Virus record (IMG/VR): IMGVR_UViG_3300042879_002246
Location: 1 to 25,484 of that record
Reading direction: 5' to 3' (one strand)
DNA length: 25,484 nucleotides
From: a virus
In this document: positions 7,876 to 15,550 of the stretch, piece by piece
How positions within the stretch are numbered: the first letter of the stretch is position 1
Layout: each line of letters begins with the position of its first letter
Notes under the pieces: generated by a model
What the model was told of the DNA's origin: nothing
The model's database searches: none
What the model saw: only the letters and a program-made list of their open reading frames with translations
Translations under genes and position numbers: made by a program

Positions 7876-8094
7876 TCAAAAATCTAAAATAGTTATTTCA
7901 ATTGGTTCCCCTAATACTGGTATTAACATTTCATCTTCAGTTAAACAATAAGCATCTCCTACCTGAAAATAAGACCTTTCATCAAAAATAGATATTCCAT
8001 TTTCTACTGGCAAACCATAATACTGATTTAATTGTTGCATTGCTAAATTAGCTTCTTCAACTGTGTTGAATTTATATCCTTTAATAGATTGCAT
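7876..8094 (-). CDS. Small protein downstream of lectin fibre
   Basis: This 72-residue protein is of unrecognised family. It begins MQSIKGYKFNTVEEANLAMQ, with a short helix, and continues with beta-like segments ending in IPVLGEPIEITILDF. It overlaps the end of the lectin fibre gene by 14 bases, so translation is probably coupled. Small genes in this position often encode fibre-associated or chaperone-like proteins in Bacteroidota phages; that is inference. Confidence 0.7.
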   Translation of the reverse strand: MQSIKGYKFNTVEEANLAMQQLNQYYGLPVENGISIFDERSYFQVGDAYCLTEDEMLIPVLGEPIEITILDF

Positions 8095-10030
8095 AATAGT
8101 TATTAATTAGTGTTTCAATATTTGCTCTATTAGCAGATTGTTCAGAATCCCAATATATAAACTCTTGATATTGAGCTGTTGTAGCTGCTACAGCTGAACT
8201 TCGACCAAATTGATTCATAAATGTTCCATTTGCTGGTACTTCTGTTCCAGAACTATTTACAAAACCATTAATATATACAGATTTTAAATTAGTTGAATCT
8301 TTTTCGGACATTATTATATAACTACCATTTGTTGTTATTAGTCCGTGTGATGATTGATTGTGTCTAAAGCTTTGAATCAACCCATCACCACCTCTCCATC
8401 GTAAACTTTGTTGTCCATTAACAGTACCTGGATTGTTAGTAGTTCCTAAATGTAATATTTCGTCATTAATTGTCAATCTTGTATTAACACTTACAGATAA
8501 ATACCTTGTATTAGGGTTAACCCCATTTATTAATCCATATGAATCAGCCGTCCAAGTTGTTGTTGGTTTAAGTGTTGTAGTGTCAATAATAATATTTCCA
8601 TTTATGACAATTTGAGCTTGACTACTAGGTGTTAATTGTGTTGCATTGTTTCCATTTCCACTTTGGTCATACCAAGTTGTAATAAAACCTTGACCTTCAG
8701 CAACTGCTAAAGTTTTTCTATACGGTCTTAGTGTTGAAGATTGTGTTATTTGTATTCCCCAAACACCTATACCTTTTGTTATATCGCCAAGATAGTTAAC
8801 AGTTGAACCATCAGTTGACAAATTAAGTTGTAGAGCTGTTGTTGTTGCATTTGTATTAGCAATTAATCCATAAGTAATAAAAAACCATCCATTGGGTGCT
8901 GGTGTTATTGTAGGAACAACTCTAAATAATCCGTTATCTGATATTTTAGTACCAGTTGTTAAATCAAAGAATGCAACTGGTTGACTTATGTTATTTGTCG
9001 ATAGATTACTATTGGCTCTAACACTTATAAAATCTCTACCTTCTGGTTTAACCCAAAAAGATACAGTATATTCTCTCCCAGCAATTACTGTCAAAGTTCT
9101 TTGAACTGAATGTGTATTTATCACAGCGTCTTCATAAAGTATATCACCAGTAGTATTTCCATCAGGAGCTACTATAATATTTGGTGTAGGTGTAACACTT
9201 GTTTTATTCCAATATGTTTGTTGTAATTCTTCTGACCAAGCAAATAAATTATAACCAACAAAGTTTTCAATGCTATTAACATCCAAGTTGCCAGAACTAT
9301 CGAATCCAAAATCCTGATCAGTATTATCCGAAGTTCTTCTTACTCTAATAGCATTACCGTTACTTGGGGCCACAACAGTTTTTTCATAAGGTAGAACTGT
9401 TGTACTTTGAGTTACTTGCAAACCCCAAACTGCAACACCTAATGTTGGATTTCCAACATAAGCAATTTGTGAACCATTAGTTGATAAGTTTAATTCTATT
9501 GTTTGAGATGTTGCATTATTTACAGCTCTAACAGTATAGTTTATTAAGAACCAACCGTTTGGTGCTGTTGTAATTTGAAATGTACCTCCGTATCCAGCAC
9601 TTTGTGAAATAATTGTTCCTGTTGATAAATCTATCCAAGCAGATGGGGTTGTAGTACCGTCCCAAGACAAATTAACAGCAGCATTTACTCTTATAAATGT
9701 CCTACCCTGTGGTTGAACCCAAAACGATACCGTATATTCACTTCCAGCTGTTACTGCTAATGTTCTTCCCATTACGTGAGTTCCACTTGTTACAGTTTCA
9801 TAAAGTATATCACCTGTTGTGTTTCCATCTGGTGCAACTAGTGTATCTGTTGTGACTGTTAGATTGGTTTTAGCCCAAACTGACTGTTGTAATTCTTCTG
9901 AATAACTCCACAAATTATAAGATTGTTTATAACCACTTCTTAACTTACGTAAAGAATAAGCAACAGCTGCATTTGGATAGATGTCAAGTAATAAACCAGC
10001 TTCAATAAGATGTCTATAATACTTGCTCAT
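8081..10030 (-). CDS. Lectin-type tail fibre with two nested binding modules
   Basis: This 649-residue receptor-binding candidate contains pieces of one concanavalin-like lectin domain spread along the chain: AAVAYSLRKLRSGY (about 21-34), AIRVRRTSDNTDQDFGF (about 227-243) and GFITTWYDQSGNGNNATQ (about 448-465), followed by a beta-rich C-terminal half ending QEFIYWDSEQSANRANIETL. Between these pieces lie two similar modules of about 185 residues (38-222 and 260-444). Both start YNLxxxSEELQQ, contain APDGNTTGDILYE, AGxEYTVSFWV and APNGWF, and end PYxKT; they look like CBM4/9-type carbohydrate-binding jelly rolls. It probably binds host surface glycans. The lectin fold call rests on recognised motifs. 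Confidence 0.75.
   Translation of the reverse strand: MSKYYRHLIEAGLLLDIYPNAAVAYSLRKLRSGYKQSYNLWSYSEELQQSVWAKTNLTVTTDTLVAPDGNTTGDILYETVTSGTHVMGRTLAVTAGSEYTVSFWVQPQGRTFIRVNAAVNLSWDGTTTPSAWIDLSTGTIISQSAGYGGTFQITTAPNGWFLINYTVRAVNNATSQTIELNLSTNGSQIAYVGNPTLGVAVWGLQVTQSTTVLPYEKTVVAPSNGNAIRVRRTSDNTDQDFGFDSSGNLDVNSIENFVGYNLFAWSEELQQTYWNKTSVTPTPNIIVAPDGNTTGDILYEDAVINTHSVQRTLTVIAGREYTVSFWVKPEGRDFISVRANSNLSTNNISQPVAFFDLTTGTKISDNGLFRVVPTITPAPNGWFFITYGLIANTNATTTALQLNLSTDGSTVNYLGDITKGIGVWGIQITQSSTLRPYRKTLAVAEGQGFITTWYDQSGNGNNATQLTPSSQAQIVINGNIIIDTTTLKPTTTWTADSYGLINGVNPNTRYLSVSVNTRLTINDEILHLGTTNNPGTVNGQQSLRWRGGDGLIQSFRHNQSSHGLITTNGSYIIMSEKDSTNLKSVYINGFVNSSGTEVPANGTFMNQFGRSSAVAATTAQYQEFIYWDSEQSANRANIETLINNYYAIY
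8699..9253 (-). repeat. Carbohydrate-binding module copy 2 in lectin fibre
   Basis: This is the second of two intragenic repeats (protein residues about 260-444). It matches copy 1 along its whole length, most closely in APDGNTTGDILYE and EYTVSFWV. Many codons differ, so the duplication is not recent. Confidence 0.75.
9365..9919 (-). repeat. Carbohydrate-binding module copy 1 in lectin fibre
   Basis: This is the first of two intragenic repeats (protein residues about 38-222), inserted after the first strand of the surrounding lectin domain. Confidence 0.75.
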
Positions 10031-10031
10031 A

Positions 10032-10628
10032 TTAACTTCCTTTTACAATCCAATATTCAACTCTTGTTCCTGATACCCATTCAGCAAATATGATATTAAG
10101 TGTAGAAGGTGTATAACTTCCAGTACCTAGTTTAACCCAACCTATAGGAGGTACAGGAGCAACAGTATCATTATGATAAATTTTTTGAACTATACCTATT
10201 CTGGCAGTAGTTAAATCATCTGTTAAATTACCAGTTGCCGGGGTTGTTTCATTGTAAATAGAAACTTTATCAAACGCAATAGAATTACCTGTTCTAGTTA
10301 TAGCAAGTGGTTTACCTTCTAATGTTTCAGGACTTACAAATTTATCTGTTACAGTTCCGGCATCTACTTCTACTTGAGTAGCTTGATAAGGAACATCTGC
10401 AGTTTTCCAAGTTGCACCATTACAATAGTATAAACCTGCTGGATAATAAGTTCCCAAAACAGGACCTGGTATCCACCAAGTTCCTTGTGCATTTTCTACA
10501 AATACAAATTGACCTAAGTGAGTTGTATTAGGAGGAGGATATGCTGCTATTAAAGCATTATAATCAGCAACAACAGGAATATTAGTTCCTGAACCTCCAC
10601 CAATACTTAAAAAAATAAAAGTACTCAT
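10032..10628 (-). CDS. Tail fibre / appendage protein
   Basis: This 198-residue protein is rich in Gly, Thr, Val and Tyr. It carries ADYNALIAAYPPPNTTHLGQFVFVENAQGTWW-type sequence (about 22-52) and the phrase VDAGTVTDKFVSPETLEGK (about 87-105), a linker common in tail fibres. The C-terminus (about 155-197) is beta-rich. It is separated from its downstream neighbour by a single base and overlaps the upstream gene by one. It is probably a structural appendage; the receptor role is unknown. Confidence 0.7.
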   Translation of the reverse strand: MSTFIFLSIGGGSGTNIPVVADYNALIAAYPPPNTTHLGQFVFVENAQGTWWIPGPVLGTYYPAGLYYCNGATWKTADVPYQATQVEVDAGTVTDKFVSPETLEGKPLAITRTGNSIAFDKVSIYNETTPATGNLTDDLTTARIGIVQKIYHNDTVAPVPPIGWVKLGTGSYTPSTLNIIFAEWVSGTRVEYWIVKGS

Positions 10629-11191
10629 TAGTATGTTTTATTTAAGATAAATATGTCACTGTAAATATTGTTTCCTGTAGAAGCAGTTTGCCATTGAGCT
10701 GTTACATCTAATGTGTTAGGAATTGTTGTATTAAATGTTGTGCTATTTACTGTATTGAATCCAAATCCTTGAACAGAAGCATTGTTAGTTTTTGTATAAT
10801 GAAATGAACCTAATGCTACAATAGATGCTACACCAGCAATCCCAATTTGTCTAATTGTAAAATCAACATTTAAAGACCACACATCATTTATAACACTGCT
10901 GCCTAGATTCTGTAGATTACTATTTAAAAGAACAACAGATCCTGCTTTAACTCTGATTGTAATATTTTGATTATTGTTAGCATTCATTACACCACCAAAA
11001 ACAGCTCTAAAACTATCTCCTACTTTAAATCCGTTAGCTGGTACAGTTAATGCACCTACACCACCATTAATAAGACTAAGTTCTACATTAGTATTAGTGA
11101 TTATAGCACTGTTTGCTGTTTGAGCAAATAATCCTCTAGTATAACCTGATGGGTTTAAAGAATAATTATCTATATCTATATGAGTACTCAT
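10628..11191 (-). CDS. Beta-sandwich appendage protein
   Basis: This 187-residue protein is dominated by alternating hydrophobic and polar residues, fitting a jelly-roll fold (GDSFRAVFGGVMNANNNQNI, DVWSLNVDFTIRQIG). There is no signal peptide or catalytic motif. Start and stop codons overlap those of both neighbours by one base, so it is part of the appendage operon. It may be a neck, tail-tip or head-fibre component; the assignment is by context and composition. Confidence 0.7.
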   Translation of the reverse strand: MSTHIDIDNYSLNPSGYTRGLFAQTANSAIITNTNVELSLINGGVGALTVPANGFKVGDSFRAVFGGVMNANNNQNITIRVKAGSVVLLNSNLQNLGSSVINDVWSLNVDFTIRQIGIAGVASIVALGSFHYTKTNNASVQGFGFNTVNSTTFNTTIPNTLDVTAQWQTASTGNNIYSDIFILNKTY

Positions 11192-11847
11192 TATGAGTTA
11201 TAAGTGATTATTAAAGAAGCTCCTACTGCTGTAGTATCCCATGTAAATTTATTAGCTGCATAAGACCAGTTTAAACCTCCAGCATCTAAATTAATAGTAG
11301 TTCCTGCTGGTATTAATTGAGGAGTTAGACCACCATCTACAGAAATCGTAGCAGGACCATTTCCATTACTAGCAAAAGAAATAGAATATACTACATCACT
11401 TATAACTCCTGTAGTACCTGCTGTAACAATTAAATTAGGAGTTACTGTTTTTGTAAACTGAGCAGCTGCTATAGATACTGTACCATCTACAGTAATAGAG
11501 TTACCACCATCATTAATAGCAACTTGACCAGAAGCATTTACATTCAAAGGAACTGGAGAACCAGATGCACCATTTATATAACCATAAATACCTACTTGAT
11601 CATTAGTGGCATCAAGGTTAACTTCTAAGGTTACACCACCAATAATATTTACATCTAATCCCTTATCTGCACCAATAGTTGTACTAGTTAATAAATCACC
11701 ACCTGCACAAATAGATACTGAATCTTCTGCACAAGTTAATGGTTGAGATACTTCATCATGAATTGCCTGAAGTCCTTGTAACATTTTTAACTGCCAAGGG
11801 AAATTATTACCTTGGTTTCCGGAGTCTTTTAAATTTCCTATTGACAT
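11191..11847 (-). CDS. Virion appendage protein with conserved N-terminal motif
   Basis: This 218-residue protein starts MSIGNLKDSGNQGNNFPWQL, a start I associate with appendage proteins of Bacteroidota phages. The rest is beta-rich (VSIAAAQFTKTVTPNLIVTAG, about 125-145; ATISVDGGLTPQLIPAGTTI) and resembles repetitive fibre strands. A pair of cysteines (about 39 and 47) lies near the N-terminus. It follows the DUF1566 lectin gene after a 19-base gap. The function is inferred as a baseplate or fibre part. Confidence 0.7.
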   Translation of the reverse strand: MSIGNLKDSGNQGNNFPWQLKMLQGLQAIHDEVSQPLTCAEDSVSICAGGDLLTSTTIGADKGLDVNIIGGVTLEVNLDATNDQVGIYGYINGASGSPVPLNVNASGQVAINDGGNSITVDGTVSIAAAQFTKTVTPNLIVTAGTTGVISDVVYSISFASNGNGPATISVDGGLTPQLIPAGTTINLDAGGLNWSYAANKFTWDTTAVGASLIITYNS

Positions 11848-11866
11848 AATATTTATTTTTTATTTA

Positions 11867-12547
11867 TTAAAAAGTATGTGTTCTTACAGCACGCACATAA
11901 TTAGTGCTGCTCTTATTGACGCTGTTGGCACGCCCATAGTAGAAGTAGAAGTTCCACGCGTAGTTGGGACCGTCCTCCGTACTACTCCAATAGGAGGCAT
12001 TACCTGTAAAGCTATCTGTACCTAAAACTTTATTAACTATAGCTGCTGAATTATAACACATGTTTAATTCCCAGTTTGAAGGTAAATACCAATCATTATA
12101 TCCACCGGCAGAATGAAGTCTTGCTAAACCTGCCGCATATGTATTTGCTGCTGGAACAGTAGTTTGGACTATAATAGCATTTGTATTACCTAAACCATCA
12201 CTAAAACTTTGAGCTCCGGAACCTATAAATGTAGATTGAAATGCTGGTAAAGTCCATTGTATTCCAGTAGATAAGTTTGTTAAACTTGCTACCAGAGCTT
12301 TTTCAGTAGAACCATCTTTCCAAAGAGCAACTACTATACCTCCTCCTACAAGTTCTCCTATATAATGACTTCCGCCACCGGCTCCACCAATTTGAGTAGC
12401 AAGATTATTATAGGAAATAGCTACAGTAGTATATTTATCATCTCTTGTTTCATTTCTAACACCAACAGGAATTAAGTCACTATCATTAAGTGTCTTAACT
12501 ATCCGTCTTTTGCTTGCTATCCAGCTTATAAAATTTAAGATATCCAT
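11867..12547 (-). CDS. DUF1566 (Lcl-type) C-type lectin fibre, probable DGR target
   Basis: This 226-residue protein has an N-terminal anchor (MDILNFISWIASKRR...LIPVGVRNETRDDKY) shared with two neighbouring appendage genes. The C-terminal DUF1566 domain (about 60-226) is clear: ARLHSAGGYNDWYLPSNWEL and SYWSSTED, ending NYVRAVRTHTF. The last 45 codons show the marks of a diversity-generating-retroelement variable region: variable positions use NNC/NNT codons, constant codons such as GCG TGG, GGG and AAG lie between them, and GC content rises sharply against an AT-rich background. No template repeat or reverse transcriptase is visible in this window. It probably acts as a hypervariable receptor-binding tip. 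Confidence 0.85.
   Translation of the reverse strand: MDILNFISWIASKRRIVKTLNDSDLIPVGVRNETRDDKYTTVAISYNNLATQIGGAGGGSHYIGELVGGGIVVALWKDGSTEKALVASLTNLSTGIQWTLPAFQSTFIGSGAQSFSDGLGNTNAIIVQTTVPAANTYAAGLARLHSAGGYNDWYLPSNWELNMCYNSAAIVNKVLGTDSFTGNASYWSSTEDGPNYAWNFYFYYGRANSVNKSSTNYVRAVRTHTF
11885..11985 (-). other. Candidate DGR variable region (VR)
   Basis: Read on the coding strand from SSTED to RAVR, the codons are largely NNC or NNT at exposed lectin positions (GAC GGT CCC AAC TAC, AAC TTC TAC TTC TAC, CGT GCC AAC AGC GTC), as expected if AAC/AAT template codons were randomised at A. Constant codons separate them. Base composition differs sharply from the rest of the gene. Confidence 0.7.
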
Positions 12548-12555
12548 TATGCTTA

Positions 12556-13107
12556 TTAATTAAGTGTGTATAGTTCATAGTATACATACAATGCTCCATC
12601 CCAGTTATTAGCACCAGCTAATGTAGGGTTAGCATTATAAAGATTAAACTCTAATCCGTTAGCAACCCCTGTAGAAATTAAATATGGAACAGTATTATCA
12701 GTTGCAACATTTTTATAATATAATGAGTATTGTACATATATATTATCTCTGTTAGCTACAGTAAGATCTAAATCTGGATTATTAATTTTAAAAGATACAG
12801 TGCTAGCAAAAGCAGGAGTTGGAGTAAGTGGTGCACTTGATCCCAAACCAGTAATATCAATAATACCTTTTACAGTATTTACTGTTACAGTATCAGTAAG
12901 TGCTCTATTCAACTCGTAATGCTTAGTATTACCTTTACAACCTGATTGTACAGCATCTTTAAGAGTCATAGCATAATCTTGATAACCATCATCTCTTGTA
13001 GTAAATGGTACCTCAGCACCTAATACTATTAAGTCTGTGTCAGCATTATTAGCTTCTGTTCTAATAAGTTGCTGTTTCTTTAAGTATATCCAGTTAATTA
13101 TATTCAT
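12556..13107 (-). CDS. Appendage protein with shared N-terminal anchor
   Basis: This 183-residue protein has an N-terminus (MNIINWIYLKKQQLI...LIVLGAEVPFTTRDDGYQDY) that parallels those of the DUF1566 lectin and the collagen-like fibre, suggesting a common virion attachment point. The remainder (about 70-183) is beta-rich, with VSFKINNPDLDLTVANRDNI and a C-terminus GALYVYYELYTLN. No enzymatic motif is seen. It is probably a fibre or tip protein carried on the same baseplate part as its paralogues. Confidence 0.75.
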   Translation of the reverse strand: MNIINWIYLKKQQLIRTEANNADTDLIVLGAEVPFTTRDDGYQDYAMTLKDAVQSGCKGNTKHYELNRALTDTVTVNTVKGIIDITGLGSSAPLTPTPAFASTVSFKINNPDLDLTVANRDNIYVQYSLYYKNVATDNTVPYLISTGVANGLEFNLYNANPTLAGANNWDGALYVYYELYTLN

Positions 13108-13119
13108 CTCTATTTATTT

Positions 13120-14139
13120 TTAAACAGGTGTTACTTGTAATGATCCACCATTTGCTACATGAATTTTATATCTTGTTCCATCAGGTGATGCAACAATTAT
13201 ACCTTTTCCTGGTTGTTCAATTTCAATACCTTCAAACCCTGTTCTGTTAACAATAAATGCTGCATCTACATTAGCTGCAAAAGTAGGACCTACAGTTACT
13301 TGACCGTCACCTTGAATAATAAGTCTGTCTCCACCACTTACACTAAATCCTGTTGCAAATTTTATTGCATGATCTAAGTTTTGTGTAAAATAAAATGAGT
13401 TATCCATTATAGGATTTCCTGGAACTGGTGGATTAAGCCCCCATTGTAAAGTTGCTGTATTAGTTTGAAAATTATTACCAATACCAAATCCTATATTAGT
13501 TTGACCTATATTAATACCACCACCATTTGTAAGAACATCCAAAGAATAAAAACCAAAATTTGCTCCACCAATAGCTACTCTTGAAGCTGAAGTAGCTGAG
13601 CCATTAGCTCTTAGACCACTATTAGGTGTCCATTGAGAAGTTGATGAGTTCCAATAAGTAGTTTGACCATTAAGTGTTCCAGGTACACCTGATCCTGATG
13701 GTCCTGCTGGACCTTGAATACCTTGTGGTCCTTGTGGTCCAATAGCACCCTGTGAAGCTAATAAAGCCCAGTTAGTTGGATCTGCATTTGGAGGAGTAAC
13801 AGATGGTCCTACTGGGTCAATACAAAACCAAGATGCTCCTGCATATCCAACTGCGTCATCAACTGCATATACACTAGCAGCAGACCAGGTACCTTGCCAG
13901 TTTAGTCCAGCTGGTCCTACAGGCCCTGGAACTCCTTGAGGTCCCGCAGGTCCTTGAGCACCTGATGGTATTACTGAAGCTACTTGAGTTGTAAAATCTT
14001 GTACTGTGATAGCACCAGTTAAGTAGTCATCATCTCTTCTACCGTCTTTAAGAGCAACAGGTAATAATGTTCTAGCAGGGTCAACTGAATTGACTTGTCT
14101 TTTTCCTTTAATCCAGGAAATAAAATTTAGAATATCCAT
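13120..14139 (-). CDS. Collagen-like fibre with CBM5/12-like module
   Basis: This 339-residue protein starts with the shared anchor MDILNFISWIKGKRQV (to about residue 48). Two collagen-like Gly-x-y tracts follow (about 60-79 and 131-150; GAQGPAGPQGVPGPVGPAG). Between them lies a WQGTWSAASVYAVDDAVGYA segment ending NADPTNWALLA (about 81-128), which resembles a family 5/12 carbohydrate-binding module. The C-terminal half (about 155-339) is beta-rich and probably forms the fibre shaft or tip. It is the first gene of the appendage operon, preceded by a promoter candidate and a terminator for the previous unit. Confidence 0.85.
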   Translation of the reverse strand: MDILNFISWIKGKRQVNSVDPARTLLPVALKDGRRDDDYLTGAITVQDFTTQVASVIPSGAQGPAGPQGVPGPVGPAGLNWQGTWSAASVYAVDDAVGYAGASWFCIDPVGPSVTPPNADPTNWALLASQGAIGPQGPQGIQGPAGPSGSGVPGTLNGQTTYWNSSTSQWTPNSGLRANGSATSASRVAIGGANFGFYSLDVLTNGGGINIGQTNIGFGIGNNFQTNTATLQWGLNPPVPGNPIMDNSFYFTQNLDHAIKFATGFSVSGGDRLIIQGDGQVTVGPTFAANVDAAFIVNRTGFEGIEIEQPGKGIIVASPDGTRYKIHVANGGSLQVTPV

Positions 14140-14153
14140 GATTTTTTTGTTTT

Positions 14154-14185
14154 AATAAACATATTATAATATAATATACAAAAAA
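14154..14185 (-). promoter_or_regulatory. Candidate late promoter before appendage operon
   Basis: On the minus strand T6-GTATATTATATTATAA followed by TATGTTTA lies 15-45 bases before the collagen-like fibre start, directly after a terminator. TATGTTTA is one base from the Bacteroidota TAnnTTTG box. The same T-run/GTATATTATA block recurs at 7831-7865. Confidence 0.5.
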
Positions 14186-14192
14186 TATTTGA

Positions 14193-14226
14193 ATAAAAAA
14201 AATCCTCAGCTAAAAAAACTGAGGAT
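14193..14226 (-). terminator. Intrinsic terminator
   Basis: On the minus strand an 8-bp stem (ATCCTCAG/CTGAGGAT) is followed by a T8 run. It ends the accessory-gene transcript before the appendage operon. Confidence 0.88.
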
Positions 14227-14251
14227 CTTATATATGGAGAGAAACAGGGTA

Positions 14252-14446
14252 CTATAATAAAGTGCCTAAATAAAAAGCTACAGCTAACATAACACAAAGT
14301 AATAAGTTAGCATAGTGTCTACCTACAGGATCATCTTCCCATACATTAGACATCTTATTATATATAGGTTTAGTCAATGCATTATGCAATAAAAAACTAA
14401 ATCCAATTATAATAGTTCCTATAAAAGCAGCTATAAAATGTATCAT
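14252..14446 (-). CDS. Small two-helix membrane protein
   Basis: This 64-residue protein has two hydrophobic segments (FIAAFIGTIIIGFSFLLHNA, about 4-23, and ANLLLCVMLAVAFYLGTLL, about 46-64) joined by a charged loop with WEDDPVGRHY. It overlaps the upstream DUF3310 gene by four bases and is last in its transcript before a terminator. The function is unknown; membrane-located exclusion or lysis control is possible but unproven. Confidence 0.75.
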   Translation of the reverse strand: MIHFIAAFIGTIIIGFSFLLHNALTKPIYNKMSNVWEDDPVGRHYANLLLCVMLAVAFYLGTLL

Positions 14447-14718
14447 AGTGTATCAATTCTTTTTTGTAAATATACTAAAGCTTTTTGTAAATCCTCTTTA
14501 GTAGTTGAAATATTTTTCTTTCCTGCCCTAGCAACATATTTGATAACATTACCAAGATAAAAGTCTTTATCTAAACCCCAAGCTTCTAATACTTTAAATA
14601 CTTCATAGAAATTGTCAGCACCTCCATAATGTTTTGGTCTTAAAACATGTAATTCTTTTGCAGTAGGACAAGTGCTTTTAACAATACTTGTATCCTTACC
14701 AAATACTTTATCTTCCAA
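14443..14718 (-). CDS. DUF3310 protein
   Basis: This 91-residue protein matches the DUF3310 pattern: RPKHYGG (about 27-33), then FYEVFKVLEAWGLDKDFYLGNVIKYVARAGKK (about 37-68), then EDLQKALVYLQKRI (about 75-88). DUF3310 proteins are short helical phage proteins often called nucleotide-kinase-like, though their biochemical role is not established. It is followed by an overlapping membrane protein gene and lies four bases after the GroES-like gene. Confidence 0.85.
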   Translation of the reverse strand: MEDKVFGKDTSIVKSTCPTAKELHVLRPKHYGGADNFYEVFKVLEAWGLDKDFYLGNVIKYVARAGKKNISTTKEDLQKALVYLQKRIDTL

Positions 14719-14721
14719 AGC

Positions 14722-15015
14722 TTACCAAATAATAATTACATCTCCTTCATTAAGAACTAACTTAGTCTGACCATCAATATCAATACGCTCTACTACTTCT
14801 AAGTTAAGTGCAGCAGTACGGACATATACTTGATCTCCAACAGATACTTCTTCTACTTTATCACCTACTGCATACACAGTAAGTTTATTCCACATCTTTA
14901 CAGCTTCAGCCATTAATGCTTCTTCATCCTTTGAGCTTAACTCAATAACTGATTTCTTTCTTTCAGGAACACTCAATAAAATTGTTCTTCCTCTTAATTT
15001 TTTAAACGGTACCAT
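14722..15015 (-). CDS. GroES-like co-chaperonin candidate
   Basis: The order of elements in this 97-residue protein matches the GroES fold: an N-terminal strand (FKKLRGRTILLSVPE, about 4-18), a mobile-loop-like segment with a hydrophobic tripeptide (SVIEL, about 22-26), a second strand (LTVYAVGDKVEEVSVGDQVY, about 45-64), and the closing strands TKLVLNEGDVIIIW (about 84-97). In GroES the corresponding pattern is a GxIVL loop, VxAVGxG, VKVGDxV and a C-terminal ESDILAI. Phages such as T4 carry GroES substitutes (Gp31) for folding capsid proteins with host GroEL. The similarity is weak, so this is a structural guess. Confidence 0.5.
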   Translation of the reverse strand: MVPFKKLRGRTILLSVPERKKSVIELSSKDEEALMAEAVKMWNKLTVYAVGDKVEEVSVGDQVYVRTAALNLEVVERIDIDGQTKLVLNEGDVIIIW

Positions 15016-15293
15016 TAGTTGTTTTTTAATGTGATTACTTTTACTACTGCCATCTGAGCATTAACTAGTTCTCCTAGTGCATGATCAAATAACAAACTTT
15101 TTAAAGGCCCTCTTTCTGCCTCATAGTTTTTCTTTAAAATTTCAGCCATCTCAGCTGTCAATAACTTTACTTTAGTTACCTCAGAGTCATCTAAGTTATC
15201 AGGATCTAATTCTACTAACTGATGTCCAAAAGGAATAATCTTATGCTCAACAATTTCTGGAGCTACATTGTACACTGGTTTTTCTTCACTCAT
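15015..15293 (-). CDS. Small helical protein of unknown function
   Basis: This 92-residue protein begins with an extended segment containing EIVEHKIIPFGHQLVELDPDN and continues with two helices (about 40-60 and 68-86; LLTAEMAEILKKNY, FDHALGELVNAQMAVVKVI). It overlaps the downstream GroES-like gene start by one base and the upstream gene by four, so it belongs to a tightly packed accessory operon. No family is assigned. Confidence 0.7.
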   Translation of the reverse strand: MSEEKPVYNVAPEIVEHKIIPFGHQLVELDPDNLDDSEVTKVKLLTAEMAEILKKNYEAERGPLKSLLFDHALGELVNAQMAVVKVITLKNN

Positions 15294-15550
15294 ACTACTT
15301 TATTATATGTTTCTAAAAATATATCTTCTTTGCATGGGTAGAACTCACCCTTGATTCCTTTAATAATATAATCTCCTACAGTAGCAGTCATTAATCCTTC
15401 CAAAGTCTGTATCTTTAACTCAGGTTCTAATTTAGAGTTAGAGTAACTAACATATCCATCAGTACAAAAATTTAAAATCTCAGTTCTATTTTTTCCAGTC
15501 CATTGAACAGCCTCAATAGTAACTGGCTTCTTAGTATACTTAGGCATCAT
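15290..15550 (-). CDS. PGDYG-like small phage protein
   Basis: This protein of 86 residues from the chosen start (MMPKYTKKPVTIEAVQWTGK) has the pattern KxVTIEAVQWTG, then LEGLMTATVGDYIIKGIKGEFYPCKEDIF, typical of short phage proteins grouped under PGDYG. The frame is open further upstream, but the Met at 15550 gives the typical length and only an 11-base overlap with the previous gene. The protein is beta-rich and small, with no known enzymatic role. Confidence 0.8.
   Translation of the reverse strand: MMPKYTKKPVTIEAVQWTGKNRTEILNFCTDGYVSYSNSKLEPELKIQTLEGLMTATVGDYIIKGIKGEFYPCKEDIFLETYNKVV

Noticed and set aside
11885-11985. Search for a DGR template repeat in the window
   Set aside because: No second copy of the constant blocks around GCGTGG was found on either strand, and no reverse transcriptase is encoded here.
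15015-15293. Weak similarity of the 92-residue protein to anti-CBASS Acb2-like proteins
   Set aside because: Only a short helical stretch is suggestive; residues I would need for nucleotide binding could not be matched, so no function is claimed.
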